This document shows positions 1 through 9,169 of a DNA stretch of 64,000 nt, piece by piece. Under the pieces are notes generated by a model. That model saw nothing but the letters and a program-made list of their open reading frames with translations, had not been told where the DNA came from and ran no database searches. This DNA comes from Bacillus sp. (in: firmicutes) (GTDB taxonomy: Bacteria > Bacillota > Bacilli > Bacillales > JACDOC01). The translations under genes were made by a program, and so were the position numbers. The stretch spans positions 1-64,000 of the forward strand of contig JACDOC010000003.1 of assembly GCA_017656295.1 (NCBI GenBank), given 5' to 3'. Position 1 is the stretch's first letter, and every line of letters starts with the position of its first letter.

Positions 1-42
1 CCTCATTTGTTGAGCGTTCTAACGTTCCCTCAACAAATGAGG
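1..42. repeat. Strong inverted repeat at the window edge
   Basis: Bases 1-14 are the exact reverse complement of bases 29-42 (14 bp). Inside the loop, CGTT at 15-18 pairs with AACG at 21-24, so the element can fold into a stacked hairpin. On the plus strand it is followed by GGG and then AAATTTTG, not a clean T-run. The far side lies outside the window, so a minus-strand T-run cannot be checked. It could be a terminator for a transcript reading leftwards or a mobile palindromic element. Confidence 0.6.
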
Positions 43-92
43 GGGTTAAATTTTGCCCACAATAATTTTACTCATACGACTGTTTAGAATGA

Positions 93-134
93 AAGGAAAA
101 AAAAGAGTTGCCACGAGACCGAGGCAACTCTTTT
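93..134 (-). terminator. Rho-independent terminator of hbs
   Basis: A 12-bp perfect stem (101-112 with 123-134) is followed on the minus strand by a run of T. It starts 22 bases beyond the hbs stop codon. Confidence 0.85.
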
Positions 135-156
135 CAAACGCTCAAAGGGTATGTAA

Positions 157-429
157 TTACTTTACTGCTTCTTTAAGCGCTTTACCTGGTTTAAATGCAG
201 GAACTTTGCTTGCTGCGATTTCGATTTCCTCACCAGTTTGAGGGTTACGTCCTTTACGAGCCGCACGTTCGCGAACCTCGAAGTTACCGAAACCGATTAA
301 TTGTACTTTATCTCCGTTTGCTAATGCGTTTTGAATTACTTCAAAAACAGCATCAACAGCTTTAGTTGCATCTTTTTTAGAAAGTTCAGCTGTTTCAGCA
401 ACAGCATTGATTAATTCTGTCTTATTCAT
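157..429 (-). CDS. hbs: HU-family DNA-binding protein HBsu
   Basis: This 90-residue histone-like protein bends and compacts DNA non-specifically as a dimer and is the main nucleoid protein in Bacillus. The sequence begins [10 protein letters not shown] and carries the beta-arm signature of the family ([21 protein letters not shown]). The length is exactly that of Bacillus HU. A longer reading frame runs upstream, but the ATG at 429 has a strong GGAGG ribosome site 8-9 bases before it and matches the conserved N-terminus, so the extension is rejected. It appears to be a single-gene transcript, with a promoter at 470-498 and a terminator at 93-134. Identification is near certain. Confidence 0.97.
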   Translation of the reverse strand: MNKTELINAVAETAELSKKDATKAVDAVFEVIQNALANGDKVQLIGFGNFEVRERAARKGRNPQTGEEIEIAASKVPAFKPGKALKEAVK

Positions 430-469
430 GCCATTCACCTCCTCCCAAAGAAGTACGTTTGAATCATTA

Positions 470-498
470 TTATTATCAGTTGTAAACATTTCTATCAA
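470..498 (-). promoter_or_regulatory. Probable sigma-A promoter of hbs
   Basis: TTGATA (498-493), a 17-base spacer and TAATAA (475-470) read towards hbs. A second TTGACT lies upstream at 520-515. B. subtilis hbs is known to have several promoters, so more than one may be active here. Confidence 0.45.
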
Positions 499-699
499 AA
501 TATATACATAAATAAGTCAAGAAACCGCATGAAAACAGGATTTTTCAATCAATAGCGTTGATTCTGATAAAAGATTATCATAATCAAATCTGGTTAGCAA
601 GAAGAATTCATGAAATAATGGCAATCTTTTCATCCACACAATCGATAAATGTAGCAAATTCATACTTAAGACCTATGAAAGGGACGATATGAATGAACA

Positions 700-732
700 A
701 ATAAAAAGTGTCCCTGTTTGAGGAACACTTTG
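700..732 (-). terminator. Terminator of spoIVA
   Basis: Minus-strand stem AAAGTGTTCC / GGACACTTT with a one-base bulge is followed by TTTTATTTG. It begins just beyond the spoIVA stop. Confidence 0.75.
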
Positions 733-738
733 GCTTCA

Positions 739-2217
739 TTATAAAATTATTGCAATTAATCCACCGGAGCCTTCATTGATAATCCGTTCTAATGTTTCTT
801 TTAATTTATAACGAGCGTTCTCTGGCATAAGGGCTAATTTGGCTTGAATACCGTCACGAACGATGGAGCTTAAGCTTCGTCCGAAAATATCAGAATTCCA
901 AATGGATAACGGATCATCTTCGAAGTCTTGCATTAAGTAACGAACCAATTCTTCACTTTGTTTTTCTGTTCCAATAATTGGAGCAAACTCCGATTCCACA
1001 TCTACTTTAATCATATGAATCGATGGAGCAACTGCTTTTAAACGGACTCCAAAACGTGACCCTTGACGAATAATTTCTGGTTCTTCTAAACTCATATCTG
1101 CTAGTGTAGGGGCGGCAATTCCATACCCAGTTTGCTTCACCATTTTTAATGCATCTGCAATTTGATCATACTCAGCTTTCGCATGAGCAAAATCTTGCAT
1201 AAGCTCAAGCAGATGGTCTTTTCCACGAATTTCGACCCCTACAATTTCTTTTAATACTTGGTCGTACAATTCATCAGGTGCGTATAAATCAATTTCGGCA
1301 ATTCCTTGCCCCATATCGATTCCAGCTAACCCGGCACGCTCAATATAGTCATATTCCCCAAACAAATGAACAACTCGATCCACATCTCGTAATCTCTTAA
1401 TATCTTTTACGGTTTCTTTGACCGCGTCTTGATAATTTTCACGAAGCCAATGATTTTCCTTTAACACCATCACCCAGCTCGGCAAATTGACATTCACTTC
1501 AAGTACCGGGAATTCATACAGTGCTTCTCGAAGAACATTTAACACATCTGCTTCACGCATGCTTTCAACAGACATTGCTAACACAGGAATATCGTATTTT
1601 TCGGTGAGTTGTGCTCGTAATTGCTCTGTTTCCGGATGGTAAGGACGTGCGGAATTTATGATGATGATAAACGGCTTTCCTACTTCTTTTAACTCTTCAA
1701 CAACCCGCTCTTCTGCTTCAATGTAGTCATGTCGATGAATTTCCCCAATCGTACCATCTGTTGTAATAACAACACCAATCGTTGAATGTTCTTGAATCAC
1801 TTTTCTTGTGCCGATTTCAGCAGCTTCATGAAATGGAATTGGTTCCTCATACCATGGCGTATGAATCATCCGCGGCCCATTTTCGTCTTCGTACCCCTTC
1901 GCTCCGGGAACGGTGTAACCGACACAATCTACTAACCGAATATTTACGTCTAATCCTTCACCAACATGTACCGAAACAGCTTGATTAGGAACAAATTTCG
2001 GCTCTGTTGTCATTATCGTTCGACCGGCTGCACTTTGGGGAAGTTCATCTTGCGCCCGCGCCCGATCAGCTTCGTTATTAATATTAGGAAGGACGACGAG
2101 CTCCATAAACTTTTTAATAAATGTCGATTTTCCTGTTCGAACTGCTCCAACGACTCCTAAATAGATGTCGCCTCCTGTACGTTCTGCAATATCTTTAAAA
2201 ATATCTACTCTTTCCAA
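739..2217 (-). CDS. spoIVA: Spore coat morphogenetic ATPase SpoIVA
   Basis: SpoIVA is a cytoskeletal-like ATPase made in the mother cell. It polymerises on the outer forespore membrane as the basement layer of the spore coat and is needed for cortex assembly. The 492-residue length equals the B. subtilis protein. A Walker A motif GAVRTGKS lies at residues 24-31, and the conserved C-terminus ends GGLIAIIL, the part that anchors to SpoVM and the membrane. The start is a TTG at 2217 with GGGAGG upstream; no ATG gives the conserved MERVDIF start. A sigma-E-type promoter is present at 2276-2307, as expected for mother-cell expression. Confidence 0.97.
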   Translation of the reverse strand: MERVDIFKDIAERTGGDIYLGVVGAVRTGKSTFIKKFMELVVLPNINNEADRARAQDELPQSAAGRTIMTTEPKFVPNQAVSVHVGEGLDVNIRLVDCVGYTVPGAKGYEDENGPRMIHTPWYEEPIPFHEAAEIGTRKVIQEHSTIGVVITTDGTIGEIHRHDYIEAEERVVEELKEVGKPFIIIINSARPYHPETEQLRAQLTEKYDIPVLAMSVESMREADVLNVLREALYEFPVLEVNVNLPSWVMVLKENHWLRENYQDAVKETVKDIKRLRDVDRVVHLFGEYDYIERAGLAGIDMGQGIAEIDLYAPDELYDQVLKEIVGVEIRGKDHLLELMQDFAHAKAEYDQIADALKMVKQTGYGIAAPTLADMSLEEPEIIRQGSRFGVRLKAVAPSIHMIKVDVESEFAPIIGTEKQSEELVRYLMQDFEDDPLSIWNSDIFGRSLSSIVRDGIQAKLALMPENARYKLKETLERIINEGSGGLIAIIL

Positions 2218-2275
2218 GAGATTCCCTCCCGTCGCTTAAGTTCCTCCATTTAGTGTTATATTCCTGGACAGTATT

Positions 2276-2307
2276 ATGTGTATGACGTTGTCCTATTACG
2301 ATATGAC
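2276..2307 (-). promoter_or_regulatory. Sigma-E-type promoter of spoIVA
   Basis: GTCATATC (2307-2300) and CATACACAT (2284-2276), about 15 bases apart, closely match the sigma-E consensus GTCATATT / CATACAnT and read into spoIVA. In B. subtilis spoIVA belongs to the sigma-E regulon. Confidence 0.7.
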
Positions 2308-2334
2308 TAATGATGAAACATTTTTTCGTTTAAA

Positions 2335-2376
2335 CAAAAAGCCCTTTCCTCTACAATATATTTTGTAGGGAAAGGG
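2335..2376 (-). terminator. Terminator of the yphE-yphF operon
   Basis: Minus-strand stem CCCTTTCCCTACA / TGTAGAGGAAAGGG is followed by CTTTTTGTTT, 7 bases after the yphF stop. Confidence 0.8.
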
Positions 2377-2382
2377 TTATGA

Positions 2383-3090
2383 CTAATTTGTGAAAAAGAC
2401 AGGCTCATTTTTCTCGTTAACGGTATATGGTAATGAATATGCGGGAACAAATGGGGAATTCTCCATCAGTATGTATCGAATATCTTCTCCTTGTTGAACC
2501 GATACTTCCATTTGCTGTAACGCTTGATATAAATCGATTCGATAATCGACGAAAATCTCAGCATTTCCGTTTATCACTAGCGGTAAATTGTTTTGTGTAA
2601 ACGGACTAACAACAAACGGCTCTTCTTTGTAGCCTAACAATTCATAATTCAGTGTATACACATTATTAGCAATTTCTTCTTTAAATGGTGGGTATCCTTG
2701 AGATTGAATGCGAATCTTTATTTCGCGAATCGTTTCCGCTATTCGTAAATCAATTAATTTAACCGTCGGATCTTCTTCAACATTTACGAGGACGTATTGA
2801 AAGATCCCCCCACTTTCAAATGCGTTTCCTGGCGCTTCCGATAAGTATTGCGGTATCAATTTTTGAAAATCAATTAAATATTTTTGATATAAAGGTGTAT
2901 CATTATTTTTCGTTTTAATTGGTAAAAGGCCACCTGTGTCTTCTTTATACTGATTAACAGCCGTTTGAACCATCTGTAATTGTTGTTCGTAAGGAATTTG
3001 ATTTTTAGCTAGTCGTTCTTCTGGATACATACAAGCGGTTAAAATGATAGAAGCAAATAAAAGGATCGCTCCATGTAATAATTTTTTCAC
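2383..3090 (-). CDS. yphF: YphF-like lipoprotein
   Basis: This is a predicted membrane-anchored lipoprotein of 235 residues. A short basic start, a hydrophobic stretch and a lipobox LTAC put the lipidated cysteine at residue 20; the rest is hydrophilic and would face outside. Its place between spoIVA and yphE is that of B. subtilis yphF, a gene of unknown function. The start is a GTG at 3090 with GAGG 7 bases upstream. It follows yphE by 36 bases, so the two are probably cotranscribed. I see no enzyme motif. Confidence 0.85.
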   Translation of the reverse strand: MKKLLHGAILLFASIILTACMYPEERLAKNQIPYEQQLQMVQTAVNQYKEDTGGLLPIKTKNNDTPLYQKYLIDFQKLIPQYLSEAPGNAFESGGIFQYVLVNVEEDPTVKLIDLRIAETIREIKIRIQSQGYPPFKEEIANNVYTLNYELLGYKEEPFVVSPFTQNNLPLVINGNAEIFVDYRIDLYQALQQMEVSVQQGEDIRYILMENSPFVPAYSLPYTVNEKNEPVFFTN

Positions 3091-3126
3091 TTTGACGCCT
3101 CATCCTTTCATTAAACGAAACGGTCC

Positions 3127-3324
3127 CTATACCGTCGGTCCACTTAATACTACATATAGCATCATTAATCCACCTGATATCATAAATATATAAGCGAGTA
3201 AAGCTACAATCCATTTAAAAAATCCTTTTAATTTATAACGGCTCATATAGATGGCTAAGATCGATACAAACATCGCCCCCATCGCCGCAAATGAAATCCA
3301 CATTTTCATCATTGCTGGAGACAT
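3127..3324 (-). CDS. yphE: Small membrane protein YphE (DUF2768)
   Basis: This 65-residue protein has two predicted membrane helices (about residues 8-27 and 38-60) joined by a short basic loop with SRYKLKG. Size, topology and position next to yphF match B. subtilis YphE of the DUF2768 family. No biochemical role is established. The ATG at 3324 has a strong AGGAGGGG ribosome site. It is the first gene of a two-gene unit with yphF. Confidence 0.85.
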   Translation of the reverse strand: MSPAMMKMWISFAAMGAMFVSILAIYMSRYKLKGFFKWIVALLAYIFMISGGLMMLYVVLSGPTV

Positions 3325-3387
3325 GTGTACCCCTCCTTTAGTTTCGTCCTGTATTATATCATATCATTTCGATTAATAGAAAACATT

Positions 3388-3424
3388 GAAAAAAAGCTAA
3401 AGTAAAGATGGACTTTACTTTAGC
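3388..3424 (-). terminator. Terminator of der-gpsA
   Basis: A perfect 12-bp stem (3396-3407 with 3413-3424) with a 5-base loop is followed on the minus strand by a run of T. It lies about 100 bases after gpsA. Confidence 0.9.
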
Positions 3425-3527
3425 ATCTACAATAAATACCCACAACCTAGTTCAAAGCTTAGATTCAATCATCACCATTATATGTGAATGGAATCAATTC
3501 AGCATCCTCATTTGCCTAATAAAACTA

Positions 3528-4586
3528 TTATTTCTCATCTTCTAATCGTTCATCAAGAATATTCACTAAATCTTCCATTTCATGTGTTTTCATCCGATTC
3601 ATCAATGCATCTACCGCTTTTTTCGGATTTTCTCCTTTAAATAAAACCGCATATAGCGCTTCCGTTATAGGCATGGATACATTGTACTTTTTCGCTAATT
3701 GGTAAGCGGCTTTTGTCGTTCGAATCCCTTCAACGACCATTCCCATACTATTTAGAACTTCTTCTACTGTTTCCCCTTTGCCGAGCATATTTCCTGCTCG
3801 CCAGTTTCGAGAATGCACGCTCGTACACGTAACGATTAAATCGCCAATACCGGCAAGTCCAGCAAACGTAAGGGGATTTGCCCCCATTTTCGTTCCAAGG
3901 CGAGAAATTTCTGCAAGCCCTCGTGTCATCAATGCTGCTTTTGCATTATCACCATATCCTAAGCCATCGGTAATACCAGCAGCTAGAGCGATAATATTTT
4001 TTAAGGCTCCACCAATTTCAACTCCTACTATATCCGGATTCGTATATACACGAAAATTTTGGTTCATAAATAAATCTTGTACAAATTCCGCTGCTTTCAT
4101 ATTTTTCGAAGTGACTGTAACCGTTGTCGGATGACGTAAACTCACTTCTTCAGCATGCGATGGCCCTGATAATACCACGACGTCTTTTAACAAAGATGGT
4201 GGCATCTCCTCTTCAATCATTTCGGAAATTCGCATCAATGTATCAGGTTCAATTCCTTTACTTACATGAACGATCGTAACCGGGTGATTGAGACAAGAGG
4301 CCATTTTTCGAACAACTTCGCGAATCGCTTTTGTCGGTACGGCGACAATCACCGTTTCTAATCCTATTAAAGCCTCCAATAAAGACGTATATCCTTTAAT
4401 CGAGGCCGGCAGTTTGATGTTCGGTAAATATTTTTCATTTGTGTGGTAATGATTAATTTCTTGAATTTGTGCTTCTTTATGTCCCCAAAGACGGACATCG
4501 TGGCCATTGTCCGCAAGTACTAGCGCCAGCGCCGTCCCCCAGCTACCTGCTCCAAGAACAGCTACCGATTGTTTATCCAATCCCAT
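3528..4586 (-). CDS. gpsA: Glycerol-3-phosphate dehydrogenase [NAD(P)+]
   Basis: GpsA reduces dihydroxyacetone phosphate to sn-glycerol 3-phosphate, the backbone precursor of phospholipids. The NAD(P)-binding Rossmann motif GAGSWGTA sits near residues 12-19. The catalytic-lysine segment [11 protein letters not shown] is near residue 200. The length of 352 residues is usual for the family. A GTG lies directly in front, but the ATG at 4586 gives the better spacing to a weak GTAGGTG ribosome site. It starts 16 bases after der ends, as in B. subtilis, so the pair is one transcript ending at 3388-3424. Confidence 0.96.
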   Translation of the reverse strand: MGLDKQSVAVLGAGSWGTALALVLADNGHDVRLWGHKEAQIQEINHYHTNEKYLPNIKLPASIKGYTSLLEALIGLETVIVAVPTKAIREVVRKMASCLNHPVTIVHVSKGIEPDTLMRISEMIEEEMPPSLLKDVVVLSGPSHAEEVSLRHPTTVTVTSKNMKAAEFVQDLFMNQNFRVYTNPDIVGVEIGGALKNIIALAAGITDGLGYGDNAKAALMTRGLAEISRLGTKMGANPLTFAGLAGIGDLIVTCTSVHSRNWRAGNMLGKGETVEEVLNSMGMVVEGIRTTKAAYQLAKKYNVSMPITEALYAVLFKGENPKKAVDALMNRMKTHEMEDLVNILDERLEDEK

Positions 4587-4602
4587 CACCTACTTCTCTA
4601 CT

Positions 4603-5913
4603 CTATTTTCGTGCTCGTGCAATAATTTTGATTGGCGTTCCTTCAAATCCGAATGCATCACGAATACGGTTTTCTAAAAATCGTTCGTACGAGAAGTGAA
4701 GCAATTCTGGATCATTTACAAAAATGACAAATGTAGGTGGCTTCACAGCTACTTGTGTGGCATAGAAAATTTTCAACCGTCGTCCATTGTCAGTCGGTGT
4801 TGGATTCATAGCCACCGCATCCATGATGACGTCATTTAACACACTTGATTGGATGCGAAGAGCGTGATTTTCACTTGCCATATTAATCATTGGAAGAAGT
4901 GTGTGTAACCGTTTTTTCGTTTTGGCAGATAAAAAGACAATTGGAGCATAATCAAGGAATAAGAAGTGATCTCGAATTTTTTGTTCAAATTGACGCATCG
5001 TTTTTTCATCTTTTTCAATTGCATCCCACTTATTCACGACAATCACGATCGCTCGGCCCGCTTCGTGTGCATAGCCGGCAATCCGTTTGTCTTGCTCCCT
5101 GATTCCTTCTTCCGCGTTTAAAACGACTAAAACGACATCGGAACGTTCAATGGCGCGTAAAGCACGTAATACACTGTACTTTTCGGTACTTTCGTATATT
5201 TTTCCTTTTTTACGCATCCCTGCGGTATCGATAATAACGTATTTTTGACCATTATACGTATATGGTGTATCAACGGCATCACGCGTTGTACCAGCGATGT
5301 CACTTACAATGACACGCTCTTCTCCTAAAATAGCATTGACTAATGAAGATTTGCCTACATTCGGTCGTCCAATTAAACAAAACTTAATCACATCGTCTTC
5401 ATATTCTTTCACGTCTTTTTTAGGAAAATGGCTTACTACAGCGTCTAACACATCCCCAAGTCCAATGCCATGGGAACCTGAGATTGGATACGGTTCACCG
5501 AAGCCTAGGGAATAAAAATCAAATATTTGTTCCCGCATTTCGGGGTTATCAATTTTATTAACAGCTAAAACAACAGGTTTATTGGATTTATACAATATTT
5601 TTGCAACTTCTTCATCTGCCGCGGTGATTCCTTCCCGACCGTTCGTTATAAACAAAATGACGTCTGCTTCATCAATAGCAATTTCCGCTTGCTGACGAAT
5701 TTGCTCTAAAAATGGCTCGTCACCAATTTCAATTCCACCAGTATCGATAATATTAAATTCTGTATTCAGCCATTCAGCCGAACTGTAAATGCGGTCCCTC
5801 GTTACTCCTGGGACGTCTTCCACAATAGAAATACGTTCCCCAACAATACGGTTAAAAATCGTCGACTTCCCTACGTTTGGTCGACCCACGATTGCAACAA
5901 CTGGTTTCGCCAT
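4603..5913 (-). CDS. der: Ribosome-assembly GTPase Der (EngA)
   Basis: Der is an essential GTPase that acts in maturation of the 50S ribosomal subunit. Two tandem G domains are visible: GRPNVGKS at residues 10-17 with DTGG and NKID, and GRPNVGKSS near residue 185 with DTAG and NKWD. A C-terminal KH-like domain ends in IIARARK. The 436-residue length is typical. The reading frame runs three codons further, but the ATG at 5913 has AAAGGGTGA upstream and matches the conserved [10 protein letters not shown] start. It is upstream of gpsA in the same operon. Confidence 0.97.
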   Translation of the reverse strand: MAKPVVAIVGRPNVGKSTIFNRIVGERISIVEDVPGVTRDRIYSSAEWLNTEFNIIDTGGIEIGDEPFLEQIRQQAEIAIDEADVILFITNGREGITAADEEVAKILYKSNKPVVLAVNKIDNPEMREQIFDFYSLGFGEPYPISGSHGIGLGDVLDAVVSHFPKKDVKEYEDDVIKFCLIGRPNVGKSSLVNAILGEERVIVSDIAGTTRDAVDTPYTYNGQKYVIIDTAGMRKKGKIYESTEKYSVLRALRAIERSDVVLVVLNAEEGIREQDKRIAGYAHEAGRAIVIVVNKWDAIEKDEKTMRQFEQKIRDHFLFLDYAPIVFLSAKTKKRLHTLLPMINMASENHALRIQSSVLNDVIMDAVAMNPTPTDNGRRLKIFYATQVAVKPPTFVIFVNDPELLHFSYERFLENRIRDAFGFEGTPIKIIARARK

Positions 5914-5966
5914 GGATGTCACCCTTTCTTTCTGTTTGCTATTCTTTTCCTATAAACGTATTAAGC

Positions 5967-6014
5967 AAAAAAAAAGACCAAGATGGCCAGTTTACATGTT
6001 TGAGATGTTGTCTT
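5967..6014 (-). terminator. Possible terminator after ypzH
   Basis: On the minus strand AAGACAACAT can pair imperfectly with ATCTTGGTCTT, and a run of nine T follows. The long loop and mismatches make this weaker than the other terminators. Confidence 0.4.
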
Positions 6015-6098
6015 CTTTCCATTTCTAATGATCCCTAGAATGCATGTCTTCCTAACTTCATAAGTTTATCAATATTTATAGAAACAAGCAATGCTATT

Positions 6099-6284
6099 TT
6101 AATGTCGGACAATGATATAGATTTCTTCCGTTAATTCATGCGCAATTCCATCCAAAATAGCTTCCAAATTTTTCGCCATCGTGTTCATTTCCTCTTTCGA
6201 ATCACAATGAAAAACGGACAACCCCGATGGAACTTTTTTTGGATTAATAGTAATAGCTGCTAACACACATTTATCTAAATTCAT
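6099..6284 (-). CDS. ypzH: Capping-complex subunit for YIEGIA (YpzH-like)
   Basis: This small soluble protein of 61 residues is encoded directly after the YIEGIA membrane protein gene; the two overlap by 4 bases (ATGA), which implies translational coupling. Small proteins in this position have been annotated as capping-complex subunits of YIEGIA proteins. That naming rests on family association, and the function is not known from this sequence. There is no signal peptide or membrane segment. Confidence 0.75.
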   Translation of the reverse strand: MNLDKCVLAAITINPKKVPSGLSVFHCDSKEEMNTMAKNLEAILDGIAHELTEEIYIIVRH

Positions 6285-7177
6285 TTTAATTTTCTTCCTT
6301 TCTTATTCGCTTTGGACTTCGTCGGCATTCGAATAGCATTTTCAAGGGTTGGAACTTGTCCGATGATCGCCAAAGCTTTTTCCACATCTTTTTCCTGTGG
6401 AAGGACAAAAACACCGACACGACCATCATCTAAATCTCGTTTCGCTAATGGGACTAGCGCTGGGGTGCCAGCATCACGATAGACTCCAAGAGCAGTTGAA
6501 ATATCATGTAATATCGCCTGACGTTGTCCTAAATTGGCGATGGTCGATCGGGCATTAAAGTTTTTTGGTTTTAAAATAAAGCCCATTCCGTATTTTAAAA
6601 TTTCTTCTTGTCGTTCTTTTAAACCAATATTCATGATATATATCGTATCAACATATAAACCGGCCCCTTCAAAATGCGGTTTTACATATTCGATTTCTAC
6701 GATATCTTTTAACTTTCCACCAGACTTAAGTCGATTTGAAAGTAATAGGGCCAGGATACCGATTACAATCGCTGCATATACATTAATAACTAGATAGGCT
6801 AATGTCGTTAAAAATGAAGTAAATATAACTAAATAATTGCGACTTTCAAAGGCAATGGCGATTCCTTCAATGTACGTTGGTCCGCGGGGGACAAGTTCAA
6901 ATTGGTCTAGCTCGGTGAGTGTATTTCGTTCCATATTTCGTACTTCTCGAAATTGTGAAGCAGCTAACGTAAGAAACGTAATGGCGGTAAATTCTTCTTC
7001 CATGATGGCTGGTACCGCTACCGTTCCTAATCCAGCGGCTATAAAACCAAGTGCGATATGAATAATTTTCCCATGTAAATACGTTGGATATTGACGATAA
7101 TCCGTTTTTAGCATATAAATTCTGGCGGCCGTACCGATAATCACCCCAAATACAATCGGGTATACGTACTCGTTCAT
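6281..7177 (-). CDS. seaA: YIEGIA-family membrane protein SeaA (YphB)
   Basis: This 298-residue multi-pass membrane protein contains the signature YIEGIA near residue 103, followed by further hydrophobic segments (about 120-145) and a soluble C-terminal part ending in a basic tail (KANKKGRKLK). It matches B. subtilis SeaA/YphB by position and motif; members of this family are linked to sporulation. Its start overlaps the yphA stop by one base (TAATG) and its stop overlaps ypzH, so yphA-seaA-ypzH form one tightly coupled operon. The molecular function is unknown. Confidence 0.85.
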   Translation of the reverse strand: MNEYVYPIVFGVIIGTAARIYMLKTDYRQYPTYLHGKIIHIALGFIAAGLGTVAVPAIMEEEFTAITFLTLAASQFREVRNMERNTLTELDQFELVPRGPTYIEGIAIAFESRNYLVIFTSFLTTLAYLVINVYAAIVIGILALLLSNRLKSGGKLKDIVEIEYVKPHFEGAGLYVDTIYIMNIGLKERQEEILKYGMGFILKPKNFNARSTIANLGQRQAILHDISTALGVYRDAGTPALVPLAKRDLDDGRVGVFVLPQEKDVEKALAIIGQVPTLENAIRMPTKSKANKKGRKLK

Positions 7178-7782
7178 TATCCTTCTTTGCCCCTTTCTTT
7201 TCGTAACCAGGCTGTATCAATGATATATGACAAATTTTCTAACCCTTTCCAAACAAGATGAAGAAAAGAAAACATACAAATCATGTCCAATACATAATGG
7301 GTTCCAATTTGTGATGAAAATCCCCATTTGGCTAAAAGAAGCTGAAACATGACTTCTCCTTGCATCATCCCCAACAGCCCTGATAACATCCGACTTTTCG
7401 TACAATCGGAATAAACTATCATCGTAAGAGCAAATATAAATGCGGCAAGCATCCATTGTGGATGAAAAATCATCCATACTGGGTCTACTAATTGTAAAAA
7501 CAAGTACCCGTTATAACTTAATGTGACGATAAGCGATGTAATCCAAAGATACATCCACTTTTCGTTAAACGTATTAGCAAGATAAACAAAACCCATTACA
7601 TATAAAAAAATAAACGTTCCATTCAACGTGAATCCCAAAAAGGGTACATTAATCTCGGAGAAAACAATCGCTAGTAAAAAAAAGGCGCTTAAACGAAAGC
7701 GGTTTGGATCGTTTTTTCGAACTAAAAACGTAGTAATGATCCATCCCATCCAGAGAAACCAATAAAAAAAAGCCCCCTCCAT
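7177..7782 (-). CDS. yphA: YphA-family membrane protein
   Basis: This 201-residue, strongly hydrophobic protein has about six predicted membrane helices and a basic C-terminus (WLRKERGKEG). Position and topology match B. subtilis YphA, of unknown function. The ATG at 7782 is chosen because AGGAGGTG lies 5 bases upstream; an in-frame extension of eight codons has no ribosome site. It is the first gene of the yphA-seaA-ypzH operon. Confidence 0.82.
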   Translation of the reverse strand: MEGAFFYWFLWMGWIITTFLVRKNDPNRFRLSAFFLLAIVFSEINVPFLGFTLNGTFIFLYVMGFVYLANTFNEKWMYLWITSLIVTLSYNGYLFLQLVDPVWMIFHPQWMLAAFIFALTMIVYSDCTKSRMLSGLLGMMQGEVMFQLLLAKWGFSSQIGTHYVLDMICMFSFLHLVWKGLENLSYIIDTAWLRKERGKEG

Positions 7783-7883
7783 CTTGACACCTCCTATTAT
7801 CCCCATTATGGGTCATTGTTATGTGAACTAGTCATGAATAACAAAAAAAAATAAGTTTACATTACATAATGGAGGTGATAAGC

Positions 7884-7997
7884 TTGGGCAAAGATCGTCA
7901 AGAAAAAAAGCTAAGAGATTCGCGCCGAGTGGAATCGGATCGAGATCAAGCATTGCATTATCCTGGGGCAACAAAAGTGGAAAAAAGAGAGCAATAA
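7884..7997 (+). CDS. ypzI: YpzI-family small protein
   Basis: This is a 37-residue, highly charged peptide beginning MGKDRQEKK and containing RVESDRDQ and a HYPGAT segment, which resembles the small Bacillus protein YpzI. It starts at a TTG with an excellent GGAGGTGAT ribosome site 4-5 bases upstream and is the only plus-strand gene in the first 25 kb. A hairpin terminator follows at 8033-8083. Function unknown. The combination of ribosome site, location and family-like sequence supports a real gene despite its size. Confidence 0.8.
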   Translation: MGKDRQEKKLRDSRRVESDRDQALHYPGATKVEKREQ

Positions 7998-8032
7998 ATT
8001 TTATAGAAAACGTTCCTCAAACATAAGCAAAC

Positions 8033-8083
8033 GAAAAAGGCTGACACCACATCGATGAAAAACGATGTAACATGTCAGCCTTG
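8033..8083. terminator. Bidirectional terminator between ypzI and fni
   Basis: A long stem (AGGCTGACA / TGTCAGCCT with an inner CATCG / CGATG) lies between two convergent genes. On the minus strand it ends CCTTTTTCG, serving fni. On the plus strand it is followed by TTGTCTTAATTATTTTTT, serving ypzI. Confidence 0.8.
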
Positions 8084-8089
8084 TCTTAA

Positions 8090-9151
8090 TTATTTTTTTA
8101 ACGAGCGCATGCTAAATCGCTCTGGATGCAGTCCTCTTAGTTCAAGCCATTCTCTCATTTTCCCTGTAATTAAAAGAGGTATATGACGTAAAGCGGATAG
8201 ATGTGGCGCCCCTAATGCACACATGATAAACCGGATATCTTCATGTATATGCTGTATTTCTTCAATAACACCTTCTATCGAATGTTCTTGCAATTTTTTT
8301 AGTACAAAACCGGCTAGTCCGCAAAGGGAAGCCCCAAGGGAAATAGACTTTACGACGTCCAAGCTTGTTTGAATACCACCAGAGGCAATGATATCGAGAT
8401 CTTTCGCACCCTCTTTTGTTTCGACAATGGAAGCAACAGTTGGAATCCCCCAATCATTAAAATAATTTAACATTCTTTTACGACGAGCATTTTCAATGGC
8501 GGCAAAATTTGTTCCTCCATATCCACCGACATCAATAGCCGCTACACCAATTTCCGTAAGTGTTTGTGCTGCTTCTCTACTCATACCAAAACCGGTTTCT
8601 TTCACGATAACGGGGACATCTACCTTTTCAATAATATTTTGAATTCGATCGACCATTCCCCGGAAGTCTTTATCTCCTTCCGGCATCGTTAATTCTTGAA
8701 CGACGTTTAAATGAATTTGCAAAGCGTTTGCTTCAATCATTTCAACAGCCATCCGTGCTTGGTCAACACTAGCTTCAGAACCGAGGTTCGCAAAAATGAT
8801 TCCTGTAGGGTTGACTTTCCGCACAATCTCATACGACGTTCGTTCCGTAGGGTCTTTAAGAGCGGACATTTGTGAACCGACTGCCATCGGAATGTTTGTT
8901 TCTCTAGCGGCAATGGCAAGTTGTTCATTGATTTGTTCCGTTTGTTTGCCACCACCACCCGTCATTGCATTGATAAAAATAGGCGAACTTATCGAAAGTT
9001 CGCCTATTTGTGTATGCAATTCGATTTGATCGATTGCACATTCGGGTAAGCTTTGATGAACAAATATCACGTCATCAAAACCGTTTTTTCTTGATTGACC
9101 GATTTCAAGAGCATACCGAATATGTTCTTGTTTACGCTGAGCTCTCGACAC
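8090..9151 (-). CDS. fni: Isopentenyl-diphosphate delta-isomerase, type II (FMN)
   Basis: This flavoenzyme interconverts isopentenyl and dimethylallyl diphosphate for isoprenoid and menaquinone synthesis. The type II signature segments are visible: INAMTGGG near residue 60, HLNVVQE near residue 147, and the phosphate-binding end IDVGGYGGT and IIASGGI. The 353-residue length is usual. The start is a GTG at 9151 with GAGGA upstream. It lies 18 bases after ypfD, so it may be read from the same transcript, and it ends at the terminator at 8033-8083. Confidence 0.95.
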   Translation of the reverse strand: MSRAQRKQEHIRYALEIGQSRKNGFDDVIFVHQSLPECAIDQIELHTQIGELSISSPIFINAMTGGGGKQTEQINEQLAIAARETNIPMAVGSQMSALKDPTERTSYEIVRKVNPTGIIFANLGSEASVDQARMAVEMIEANALQIHLNVVQELTMPEGDKDFRGMVDRIQNIIEKVDVPVIVKETGFGMSREAAQTLTEIGVAAIDVGGYGGTNFAAIENARRKRMLNYFNDWGIPTVASIVETKEGAKDLDIIASGGIQTSLDVVKSISLGASLCGLAGFVLKKLQEHSIEGVIEEIQHIHEDIRFIMCALGAPHLSALRHIPLLITGKMREWLELRGLHPERFSMRSLKK

Positions 9152-9169
9152 GTTGAATCCTCACCTATT

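Noticed and set aside
53-241. A plus-strand frame covering the hbs terminator and 3' end
   Set aside because: Antisense to hbs and its terminator, without a ribosome site.
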